From NCBI GenBank assembly GCA_028691975.1, contig JAQUYF010000011.1, positions 1 through 40,980 on the forward strand: a stretch of DNA of 40,980 nt, given 5' to 3'. Under the pieces are notes generated by a model. It was not told the origin of the DNA. It ran no database searches and worked only from the letters and a program-made list of their open reading frames with translations. This document shows positions 25,018 to 32,253 of the stretch, piece by piece; within the stretch, counting starts at the first letter, position 1; every line of letters begins with the position of its first letter. Made by a program: the position numbers and the translations under genes. This DNA is from Bacteroidales bacterium (GTDB lineage: Bacteria; Bacteroidota; Bacteroidia; Bacteroidales; UBA932).

Positions 25018-26445
25018 ATGATGAAGAAGCATTTTTTAAGATTTTCAGCACTTACTGCATTATTATTTTCGGCACTTTTCTTTTCGAGCAGCAGCTGTCA
25101 AAAAGATCCCGACCCTGTAGTACCGGGAGATTCTGATCCCGATTATTCCGCCAAAATCTATCTCAGAAAGGAATACATGGATGTTTACTATTATTGGTAC
25201 AAAGATGTGAAGAGCAGAAATGCCTCTCTGGATGCCACTCAATACGACATTTATGATTTCTTTGATGCCATGCTCTACTCTAAGGACAGATGGAGTTGGA
25301 TGGAAAATAAAGATTCATACATTTCTTCCGAAACGGGAGTTGTCTCCGGAACTTACGGTGCCAGTTTATCCCAGCCGGTCGAGTACTACAATGATTACTC
25401 TGTCAAGGTAAGATATGTCTTCCCCGGATCTCCGTTTGCCGATCAGGGTGTTACACGCGGATGGACTCTTACTCACATCAACGGTGTAGAGGTAATGACA
25501 CTCATCCGAAACAAAACTTACAGTTCTGAATATGCAAAGTCCCCACAAACATTTACTTTTTTGGATCTGAATGGTCTGCCAAAGACATTTACGGCTACTG
25601 CCGCCACTTCCCTCTCAACCAGATCATTCTTAGAAGCAAAAGTTTTCTACCCTGTAGATTTTAACGGCCTCACCGAGCCTGTCGGATACTTCAACTATAG
25701 GACATTCAGAGGTACGATGCTTGACGATATCAGAGAGTCAATGGCCATATTTAAGGCCGCCGGAGTCAAGAAACTTATTTTAGACTTGAGATACAATGGA
25801 GGAGGGGACAGTAATGCAAGTCAACTTTTGGTCAATTTCCTTGCCCCTGCATCTGCAGACGGAGAAGTTTATGTAACCCGCATGCATAATGACCTTTTGG
25901 CCTCTAACAACCAAACCTACACTATTTCAAGAGACGGCAACGCACTTGACCTGGACGCCCTCTATTTCATCATGGGACACGGAAGTGCCTCAGCCAGTGA
26001 AATGGTATATAACGGCCTCAGACCGCTGATGACTACCAAATGTGTGGGTGACACAACGTATGGCAAACCGAACGGTATGTATGTGCTGATGTATCCCGGA
26101 AGCAACACTGACTATTCTAATTACAATAAAGGCGACTATTCGGCCCTTAAATATGTCTTCTTGCCAATTTGCTTCTACAACAAAAACAAATTGGGAGAAA
26201 GTATCCCTGATGACGGCTTTATTCCGGACAACTACCGGGCCGATGACATGTATCACGACTTCGGTGTCACTGAAGACAACATAAAAGCATGCCTGACACA
26301 TATTGCGACAGGATCATTCCCTACCCTGCCGAGCAAAGTTGCAACCTCGAGTTCCTCTACTTCGAGACGATCAGGTAGTAAGATCAATCTCGCCGAGGAA
26401 GAGGTTTCTGAGCATTACGGCTCTGATCTGGTGAAGAAGCACTAA
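25018..26445 (+). CDS. S41-family C-terminal-processing-like peptidase lipoprotein
   Basis: The 475-residue protein has a signal peptide ending in a Ser-rich SSSC, compatible with lipidation although the -3 residue is unusual. A PDZ-like segment (about 120-190) is followed by the S41 catalytic part: 'KKLILDLRYNGGGDSNAS', then 'FIMGHGSASASEMVYNGL' with the nucleophile serine, and 'GDTTYGKPNG' with the catalytic lysine. Members of this Bacteroidota lipoprotein group process or degrade exported proteins in the periplasm; the target is unknown. The ATG at 25018 and the next at 25021 are equally possible. The C-terminal tail is serine-rich. It overlaps the convergent M28 gene by 62 bases. Confidence 0.9.
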   Translation: MMKKHFLRFSALTALLFSALFFSSSSCQKDPDPVVPGDSDPDYSAKIYLRKEYMDVYYYWYKDVKSRNASLDATQYDIYDFFDAMLYSKDRWSWMENKDSYISSETGVVSGTYGASLSQPVEYYNDYSVKVRYVFPGSPFADQGVTRGWTLTHINGVEVMTLIRNKTYSSEYAKSPQTFTFLDLNGLPKTFTATAATSLSTRSFLEAKVFYPVDFNGLTEPVGYFNYRTFRGTMLDDIRESMAIFKAAGVKKLILDLRYNGGGDSNASQLLVNFLAPASADGEVYVTRMHNDLLASNNQTYTISRDGNALDLDALYFIMGHGSASASEMVYNGLRPLMTTKCVGDTTYGKPNGMYVLMYPGSNTDYSNYNKGDYSALKYVFLPICFYNKNKLGESIPDDGFIPDNYRADDMYHDFGVTEDNIKACLTHIATGSFPTLPSKVATSSSSTSRRSGSKINLAEEEVSEHYGSDLVKKH

Positions 26446-27841
26446 GGTAACAGCCCTCTCTTGACAGAAGGTGATCCAAGTTGGCAATTCCGTAGAGAAT
26501 AATTGCCGTTACAACTGAAGAGTGTTCCTGATATTCAGGGATGCTCTTGTTGTATAAGTCTCTCTCTGTGTGCCAAATCTCTCTGTAATCGAAGTTATAT
26601 CCCTTTGGATCGGTCAAATCAGTTGTGATGGTAGGAACTCCCGCCATCGCAAAATAAGCGTAATCCGATCCACCTGCCGTTGTTGGCTTAGGTCTGATTC
26701 TGGTGTTAATCCTTACGGTAAACGGAAAGTCGTGATTGATCTGATCTATCCCTTTACAGATAGATACAAAGTCATCATACATTGCCTTCGGCACTGAAAT
26801 ACCTGTACATACCGTCGGACCGCCATCACGATTCATCATATTAGATATTTTAGGCAATGCCTCAGGATGCTGCTCTACCCAATATTTTGAGCCGAGCAAT
26901 CCGGCCTCTTCACCTGTCCAAAGACAAAACAGAATGGTCCTCTTAGGGCGTGCACCTGCAGTTGCCAAAAGCCTTGCAGCCTCAAGCGTAACAGCAGATC
27001 CTGAACCGCAATCGACACCTCCCGTTGCGACATCATACGCATCCAAATGTCCGCTCATAATCACATATTCTTCCGGGAATTCGCTTCCTTCAAGAACCCC
27101 TATGATATTTCTGTATTTTACAGGTCCGGGTTTGAAATGATTTCTGATATCAAATTCCAGCTGAAAGTACTCACGTTCTTTAACTTTCTTCTCAATAATA
27201 GCATACTGATCCTCATCCAGTTTGATTTCCGGCAGCTCCGGCAAAGAGTCAAAAGTGTACTCACGGTGATGCTTTCTATCATAAAGAACCCTGATCGGAG
27301 AAGATGCAGACTGAATGAAGCCAAGAGCACCTGCTTCAACCATCTCTTTTCTCATAAAAGTAGTATCAATCGGCCAACCTTCACTTTTACCGGGAATAAG
27401 CACCCAGGCACCGTTAAGTGTACCAACCATTCTCTTGAAAGAGACGGTATCTTTTGGTGCAATCACAACATGTCCGCGCTGCACACCTTTGGTCCCTGCA
27501 GTATATGACGGCGTGGCAAAATGCAAAATCATCCCGTCATCACTCAGCATACGGCCGAACCAAGGCCCGCGATTAAAACCGACGGGTACATCTCCGACTT
27601 CTTCGACTATCACTTTCAATCCCCACTTTTTAAATGTTGCAATAGCCCACTCTTCAGCGGTAATCAAAGCATCCGAACCGATAAACCTTCCACCGATTTT
27701 GTTGCTTAGAACATCCAGATGTTTCATTGCCTGATTGTCTGTTTTAGCTATTTCAATGATCCTCATGACCGTAGAGTCCTGAGCCTCAACTCCCACGCAA
27801 AACAGCAAAAGAAAGATTGTAAGTAAAGCAAGTTTCTTCAT
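26384..27841 (-). CDS. Secreted M28-family zinc aminopeptidase
   Basis: The 485-residue protein starts with a signal peptide (MKKLALLTIF... cleaved near VEA/Q at 20-22). It has an apical PA-like insert (about 100-220) and an M28 catalytic domain: 'VIMSGHLDAYDVATGG' with the first His and Asp ligands, 'VDCGSGSA', 'CLWTGEEAGLLGS' with the catalytic glutamate and a zinc ligand, and a final His near 'YREIWHTERD'. Such enzymes release N-terminal amino acids, consistent with plasma glutamate carboxypeptidase-like members. The ATG at 27841 is used in place of a GTG at 27865. Its last 20 codons overlap the convergent S41 gene antisense. Confidence 0.93.
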   Translation of the reverse strand: MKKLALLTIFLLLFCVGVEAQDSTVMRIIEIAKTDNQAMKHLDVLSNKIGGRFIGSDALITAEEWAIATFKKWGLKVIVEEVGDVPVGFNRGPWFGRMLSDDGMILHFATPSYTAGTKGVQRGHVVIAPKDTVSFKRMVGTLNGAWVLIPGKSEGWPIDTTFMRKEMVEAGALGFIQSASSPIRVLYDRKHHREYTFDSLPELPEIKLDEDQYAIIEKKVKEREYFQLEFDIRNHFKPGPVKYRNIIGVLEGSEFPEEYVIMSGHLDAYDVATGGVDCGSGSAVTLEAARLLATAGARPKRTILFCLWTGEEAGLLGSKYWVEQHPEALPKISNMMNRDGGPTVCTGISVPKAMYDDFVSICKGIDQINHDFPFTVRINTRIRPKPTTAGGSDYAYFAMAGVPTITTDLTDPKGYNFDYREIWHTERDLYNKSIPEYQEHSSVVTAIILYGIANLDHLLSREGCYLSASSPDQSRNAQKPLPRRD

Positions 27842-27867
27842 AGTTTTATTAAAAATCAAATTCACTA

Positions 27868-27875
27868 CAAACTTA
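27868..27875 (-). promoter_or_regulatory. -7-like box (TAAGTTTG) of the M28 gene
   Basis: The complement reads TAAGTTTG, matching TAnnTTTG, and ends 26 bases before the ATG at 27841. No -33 box is evident. Confidence 0.4.
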
Positions 27876-27887
27876 TAAAAAAATAAG

Positions 27888-27959
27888 AAAACCGCGGTTA
27901 AAATGAGCCCAAAATGGCCTAATAGTCCATTTTTTTGCGGTTTTTTTTATTTTTTTTTG
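27888..27959. terminator. Nested hairpin with flanking T-tracts in the gap between the M28 and histone-like genes
   Basis: AAAACCGC (27888-27895) pairs with GCGGTTTT (27937-27944) over eight pairs, and inside it AAAATGG (27911-27917) pairs with CCATTTT (27927-27933) over seven pairs. A long T tract follows on the plus strand, and on the complement the outer stem is also followed by T-rich sequence. It looks like a bidirectional intrinsic terminator, yet the flanking genes diverge, so no annotated transcript needs ending here. It could instead insulate the histone-like gene or end a small RNA. Confidence 0.5.
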
Positions 27960-27986
27960 GTTATTTGAAAAAAATACCTACCTTTC
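27956..27986 (+). promoter_or_regulatory. Promoter of the histone-like gene (TTTG-N19-TACCTTTC)
   Basis: TTTG at 27956-27959 and TACCTTTC at 27979-27986 are 19 bases apart; only the last -7 base differs from consensus. It leaves a leader of about 30 bases before the ATG at 28025. Confidence 0.55.
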
Positions 27987-28024
27987 GCAAAGAAATGTAA
28001 TTATTCACTAAACTAACTACAAAT

Positions 28025-28198
28025 ATGAAAGAACTTATTGACTCAATTAAAGCTGAAATCGACATCTTCACAAAAAATGCTGATGCACAACTAAACAAAG
28101 GCAATAAAGCTGCAGGTACTCGCGCAAGAAAAGCAGCTTTGAATCTAAGCAAGATGATGAAAGAATTTAGAAAAGTTTCCGTAGACGCTTCTAAATAA
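28025..28198 (+). CDS. Histone H1-like protein (Hc1 family), 57 residues
   Basis: This short gene encodes 57 residues beginning MKELIDSIKAEIDIFTKNAD. The conserved core 'NKGNKAAGTRARKAAL' and the end 'MKEFRKVSVDASK' match the Bacteroidota branch of the Hc1 histone-like family (PF07432). Such proteins are basic (14 Lys/Arg here) and are thought to bind and compact DNA. It has its own promoter and a strong terminator, so it is a single-gene unit likely to be highly expressed. The Pfam assignment is from memory of the family pattern. An open frame on the opposite strand (27961-28299) is a shadow of this gene. Confidence 0.9.
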   Translation: MKELIDSIKAEIDIFTKNADAQLNKGNKAAGTRARKAALNLSKMMKEFRKVSVDASK

Positions 28199-28220
28199 GA
28201 TTTCGCGTATTGAGATTGTA

Positions 28221-28254
28221 GAGAGGCCCTTCCATGGAAAGAGCCTCTTTTTTT
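28221..28254 (+). terminator. Intrinsic terminator of the histone-like gene
   Basis: AGAGGC (28222-28227) pairs with GCCTCT (28243-28248), with an inner self-complementary stretch CTTCCATGGAAAG extending the stem. It is followed by TTTTTTT up to 28254. It lies 23 bases after the stop at 28198 and reaches the last bases of the convergent lipoprotein gene. Confidence 0.8.
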
Positions 28255-28720
28255 ATACCGACTGTTGAGGAACAACCACCCCCGTTTTTTGGAGTTCATT
28301 CCATAACCAAAGATTTCCGTCAGAAACCTTTAAGACTATAAATTTAACTATAAGCATTGTCTCCTCCTCTTCAGCAAGACGATATGTTATCCTGCAGACC
28401 GTCTCCTGATCGACCTCAGATGGAATAGACTCTGTGTAATTGATATGCATATATTTATTTTGGTCATCTGTCTGTATCCTGTATGTCTTTCTCGCACTGC
28501 TATATGCCTGCTGAAATAAATCATCATCATATTCAAGCACACAACTGCCTTTTATATAGAGGCCTATGTTGGTTGAGGACTCAAACAGGATGCGTTCCGC
28601 AGACTTGACAACCACAGGATCCGGTGGCTCCGGTGGTTCAGGTTTAGGTCCGGGGCACGACACAGCTGTTGTGATAGCCACAATAAACAATAAGAATCCT
28701 ATTTTAATCAGTTTTTTCAT
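28253..28720 (-). CDS. Small lipoprotein of unknown function, paired with the M6 peptidase
   Basis: The 155-residue product has a lipoprotein signal (MKKLIKIGF... ending AVSC, Cys22) followed by a proline-rich spacer 'PGPKPEPPEPPDP' that probably lifts the folded part from the membrane. A domain of about 115 residues with alternating hydrophobic and polar residues suggests beta structure. I recognise no family. The gene starts one base after the M6 peptidase stop, so the two are almost certainly co-translated, and it may act as an accessory, inhibitor or anchor of that enzyme. That role is inference. Confidence 0.75.
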   Translation of the reverse strand: MKKLIKIGFLLFIVAITTAVSCPGPKPEPPEPPDPVVVKSAERILFESSTNIGLYIKGSCVLEYDDDLFQQAYSSARKTYRIQTDDQNKYMHINYTESIPSEVDQETVCRITYRLAEEEETMLIVKFIVLKVSDGNLWLWNELQKTGVVVPQQSV

Positions 28721-28721
28721 A

Positions 28722-30785
28722 TCAATTTAGTGTAACTGAAAGTCTCTTCTTCAAAATTTCCACAGAGCCGTCTGTGTATTGAATTTCCGCCATCACAATG
28801 TATATGCCTGCCTGCTCAAATGGAAATATCAATTCAGAACACTGTATTCCATTAATAGTCCACGTAATAGAGTCAGTCTCCTCCACCAAGTTTAAAACAT
28901 TAAATCGAAGCTCATCTCCAACTTTATAGCTTTTATCCATCCCCGCTATCAGTGGGAACTCTGATACCATCTTCATCGTCTGAAACGGCATCGTAAAAAT
29001 CTTTCCCTTTTGCGAGCCGAGAACATAATATAACAAACAATCATAATTGGATCCTGATTTCAGGTTGGTAAAGTCATATGAATTGCCATATACAGCCACA
29101 GTATCAGCCTGTATATCAATATCTTGCTTCCAGACAACATTCCAATATCCGGTACTTGTCTTGTCGACAGTCCACTGCAACTTTGCAGTTGTCTGATTAG
29201 GCTCTATCGAGTAACCGATTATTACAGGAAGATTCCACGTATTGTCTTGAACAACATTTATCAACATTCCTTTAGATCCTTTGATTATACCTGTCAACCC
29301 ATAGCCGACTCCGTTGCCTGACCAATCTTTCAAAGGAAAAGTTTCGGCAGAATGAATGGCCGAGACATTACCCGTGCCGGGAAAAAAAGCCTGAGACTCA
29401 TCCGTCATCTCTCCTCCATTTGACGGAATAATCATTGCGCACTGATGTGCTAAACAAGCATTTACCGCATTTGTCCGCCATCTCATGGCCGCACTCATTG
29501 AGCCGGCGAAATTGGTTGTTTTATCCACATGATATACCACAAGTCCGTCTCCCCCGATATATTTATCCCACTTTGTTCCATCCCTGTATTCGATATAAAA
29601 ATTTTCCTGTGAATACGAAGTCATGAGCCTATATCCCAAGCTAACTGAATACACCGGCAATATTTCCAATTGATGTTGTTCCGACCTCAGTGGAGTCATA
29701 TATGTTACTCCTATCAGCTCTCTTTCAATAATATTCAGATATGGAGGCGTCTTCCCCCCATTATTATAATTGCCTCTGTCCATTATTGAAATGGGGCCAA
29801 ACAGTCCTTTTGACAAGCCTTCGGTCTCTCCATTAACATCGTACATATCCAACAACCCGAGAAAGTGGCAATATTCATGGGCGATAGTTCCAATTCCGGC
29901 GGGAGTTTTCCCCGATGCGCCGGAAAATTCGGAATAACACGAGAAGTTCGCAATCTTTTTACCGTCAAAGTATATTTGAGAACCGGAGATATTCCACGAC
30001 TGCGGCCAGATGGTATTATCACCTCCACCCTCAGCTTCATTATAGCCTGCAAAAATTATAAAAACATTATCCACTATGCCGTCATTGTCATAATCATAAT
30101 TGGCAAAATTCACACCGTCAGCATCGGCAAGCGAACATGCCTGAGCAACAAGTTCCTTGATATTTGCATCCGTTCCGGTAGTGGAATTACCTCCGTAGTA
30201 GCTATGGCTCTGGGGAAGAGTCACGACATTGCAGACATCGAAAGTAAAGTTGCACACACTTCCGAGGTTATCCCTGAAATAATCTCGCACACTGCCGGTA
30301 GCCCCATTGTCCGAATAATTCAACTGATTGAACAAGTTGAATATATCGGATCTGATCGATGCCGAAGTAAATTTAATATTTGAAAATTGGACGGGAATAA
30401 CAATTGTCTTTATATTGAAATCAGCTTTTGTTAAAACAATTGATTGCATATCAACAGTCCTGTACAACATTCTTTGCTCTACATTGCGCAAAGGGACACT
30501 CTTTGTAAAGCCCTCCTTTGAACTTGAAGTAACCCTTCTGTCAGAAATGATTTGGATGCCTGCTTCATATTTTACATAATAATAGTAGCCGTCAGCTCCC
30601 TGCGCTACTACATAGCCATCAAGAGTCGTTTTATATGAAAAAGTTTCATCTCCGAATATTCTAATAGCAAGAGAAGTACCGTCCGGTAAAGACACATTAA
30701 CCGGGTCGGGGTAGCTCCTCACACCAAAAGCAATTGTCGGGAGAATGGTCAGGATCACTATTATCAAGCTCATCCGCTTTCGCAT
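28722..30785 (-). CDS. Secreted M6-family metallopeptidase (immune inhibitor A-like)
   Basis: The 687-residue protein has a signal peptide (residues 1-21). An N-terminal prodomain-like region precedes a catalytic domain with HEYCHFLGLLDMYD (303-316), the HExxHxxGxxD zinc signature of the M6 family. 'DYDNDGIVDN' (231-240) resembles a calcium-binding loop. The C-terminal 150 residues look like beta-sandwich modules, the last resembling a PKD-type domain ('FPFEQAGIYIVMAEIQYTDGS'). There is no obvious type IX secretion sorting domain at the end. M6 peptidases of other bacteria degrade host or environmental proteins. It is co-transcribed with the small lipoprotein that follows. Confidence 0.92.
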   Translation of the reverse strand: MRKRMSLIIVILTILPTIAFGVRSYPDPVNVSLPDGTSLAIRIFGDETFSYKTTLDGYVVAQGADGYYYYVKYEAGIQIISDRRVTSSSKEGFTKSVPLRNVEQRMLYRTVDMQSIVLTKADFNIKTIVIPVQFSNIKFTSASIRSDIFNLFNQLNYSDNGATGSVRDYFRDNLGSVCNFTFDVCNVVTLPQSHSYYGGNSTTGTDANIKELVAQACSLADADGVNFANYDYDNDGIVDNVFIIFAGYNEAEGGGDNTIWPQSWNISGSQIYFDGKKIANFSCYSEFSGASGKTPAGIGTIAHEYCHFLGLLDMYDVNGETEGLSKGLFGPISIMDRGNYNNGGKTPPYLNIIERELIGVTYMTPLRSEQHQLEILPVYSVSLGYRLMTSYSQENFYIEYRDGTKWDKYIGGDGLVVYHVDKTTNFAGSMSAAMRWRTNAVNACLAHQCAMIIPSNGGEMTDESQAFFPGTGNVSAIHSAETFPLKDWSGNGVGYGLTGIIKGSKGMLINVVQDNTWNLPVIIGYSIEPNQTTAKLQWTVDKTSTGYWNVVWKQDIDIQADTVAVYGNSYDFTNLKSGSNYDCLLYYVLGSQKGKIFTMPFQTMKMVSEFPLIAGMDKSYKVGDELRFNVLNLVEETDSITWTINGIQCSELIFPFEQAGIYIVMAEIQYTDGSVEILKKRLSVTLN

Positions 30786-30856
30786 ATCACGATTTTTAAG
30801 AGAAAATAAACTACATAATTACTAATAATTATTGAGAATGGCAAAAAACAAAGTCC

Positions 30857-30864
30857 TATCTTTG
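30857..30864 (+). promoter_or_regulatory. -7 box (TATCTTTG) of the envelope glycosylation operon
   Basis: TATCTTTG ends 16 bases before the ATG at 30881; a TTG lies at 30832-30834 with a spacer of 22 bases. It is the only promoter-like box seen for the four overlapping genes up to 34558. Confidence 0.55.
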
Positions 30865-30880
30865 CAATAAATTACTGTTT

Positions 30881-31615
30881 ATGAATCAGACATCGCAATA
30901 TCTGTTTACGATAATCGTACCATTTTACAATGAGATAGAGAATATTCTCCATCTTGAAAAGAAACTCGGCGATTATCTTAACATCTCTACTATCGACCGT
31001 ACTTCTGTTCTCTTTGTAAATGATGGTTCAACTGACGGAGGTGGCGAGCTCGTAAAAGAAGTGTGCGCCCGGAACAAGAATTTTTTCTACTTGGAGTTGA
31101 AAAAAAATGGCGGTCTTAGTGGAGCCCTCAAAGCCGGCATTGACCACTGTGAGTCAAAGTATGTTGGATATATCGATGCCGACCTGCAAACAGATCCTGA
31201 TGACTTTAATTTGCTGCTCAAATATATAGAAGAATACTCTATGGTCCTCGGCATCAGATCCAAAAGAAAAGATTCATTTGTAAAGAAAGCTTCTTCTGTT
31301 ATTGCCAATGGATTTAGGCGAATGATGACCCACGACGGAGTATCCGACACAGGATGCCCGCTCAAAGTCATGCATACAGACTACGCAAAAAAGATTCCGA
31401 TGTTTACCGGAATGCACCGGTTCCTGCCGGCTCTGATTTTGATGGTCGGAGGCACAATTAAGCAGATCCCCGTAAGGCACTATCCGCGCACCGCCGGAAC
31501 AGCTAAATACCACCTGTTTAACAGACTGATTGGGCCACTTAAGGATTGTTTCGGCTTCCGCTGGATGAAAAAAAGATATATTGATTACGTAATTAGCAAT
31601 ACCAATCTGTCATAA
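30881..31615 (+). CDS. GT2-family glycosyltransferase (polyprenyl-phosphate sugar synthase-like)
   Basis: The 244-residue GT-A fold protein has 'TIIVPFYNE' (10-18), 'VLFVNDGSTDGG' (43-54) and the DxD motif 'YIDADLQTDP' (97-106). It lacks the C-terminal membrane helices of many GT2 enzymes, resembling dolichol-phosphate mannosyltransferase-type catalytic domains. These use a nucleotide sugar to glycosylate a polyprenyl phosphate at the inner face of the membrane. In this operon it could make the lipid-linked donor consumed by the downstream GT39 enzyme. The stop shares one base with the next start (TAATG). The sugar is not decided by the sequence; a uronic acid is inferred from the epimerase at the operon's end. 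Confidence 0.88.
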   Translation: MNQTSQYLFTIIVPFYNEIENILHLEKKLGDYLNISTIDRTSVLFVNDGSTDGGGELVKEVCARNKNFFYLELKKNGGLSGALKAGIDHCESKYVGYIDADLQTDPDDFNLLLKYIEEYSMVLGIRSKRKDSFVKKASSVIANGFRRMMTHDGVSDTGCPLKVMHTDYAKKIPMFTGMHRFLPALILMVGGTIKQIPVRHYPRTAGTAKYHLFNRLIGPLKDCFGFRWMKKRYIDYVISNTNLS

Positions 31616-32253
31616 TGGACAAGTGGCTTATTTACGCATTGGGGTTTATCGCTCAAGGTCTCTTTTCTGCCAGAACCCTTGTCCAGTGGTTTTTGTCCGA
31701 AAAAGCTAAAAAAGTAGTTTCTCCCACCATATTCTGGGTTTTAAGTCTTATTGCATCATACATTTTTTTCATTTACGGATGGCTCCGCAATGATTTTGCC
31801 ATCATGCTGGGACAAGTTATTTCATATTATGTCTATATCTGGAATCTTGGCGCAAAAGGAGTTTGGAGCAAAATGGGGCCGACTTGGAGATGGCTCTTAG
31901 TCTCCATCTTATTGCTGACTCCGATAGTTGGGATCTGCTTTATGACAGGCGAGACACAGTCAGTTATTGATGCTCTCTTCAAGAATAGAGATATTCCTCT
32001 GTGGCTGGTATTGTTCGGCAGCGCAGGCCAGGTAATTTTCTCCTTGAGATTTGTCTATCAAATGATTTACTCAAAGATTAAGGGTGAATCATTGCTACCC
32101 GCAGGATTTTGGATTATCAGCCTCGTAGGCTCCGCAACCATTATTTCATATGGAATTATCAGACGTGACCCTGTAGTTATATTGGGGCAATCATTCGGCT
32201 TTTTATCATACACCCGCAACTTATATCTATGGATAAAAAACAACAAATCTTAA
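31615..32253 (+). CDS. Tandem LAB_N (lipid A biosynthesis N-terminal domain) membrane protein
   Basis: The 212-residue protein has about six membrane helices formed by two copies of the LAB_N domain (PF07578). In copy 1 (about 8-85), 'GFIAQGLFSARTLVQWFLSEK' is followed by 'ISYYVYIWNL'. In copy 2 (about 125-208), 'GSAGQVIFSLRFVYQMIYSK' is followed by 'FGFLSYTRNLYLW'. The paired copies share Q.x(4)R..xQ and a terminal Y/W-rich helix, so this is an internal duplication of a three-helix unit. LAB_N was named from a domain fused to LpxB and has no assigned activity. The 25-base overlap with the next gene indicates tight co-expression. A role in handling a lipid-linked sugar is inferred from neighbours. 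Confidence 0.88.
   Translation: MDKWLIYALGFIAQGLFSARTLVQWFLSEKAKKVVSPTIFWVLSLIASYIFFIYGWLRNDFAIMLGQVISYYVYIWNLGAKGVWSKMGPTWRWLLVSILLLTPIVGICFMTGETQSVIDALFKNRDIPLWLVLFGSAGQVIFSLRFVYQMIYSKIKGESLLPAGFWIISLVGSATIISYGIIRRDPVVILGQSFGFLSYTRNLYLWIKNNKS

Noticed and set aside
27961-28299. 112-codon open frame on the minus strand across the histone-like gene
   Set aside because: It is antisense to a gene with a family match, promoter and terminator, and its translation shows no family pattern.
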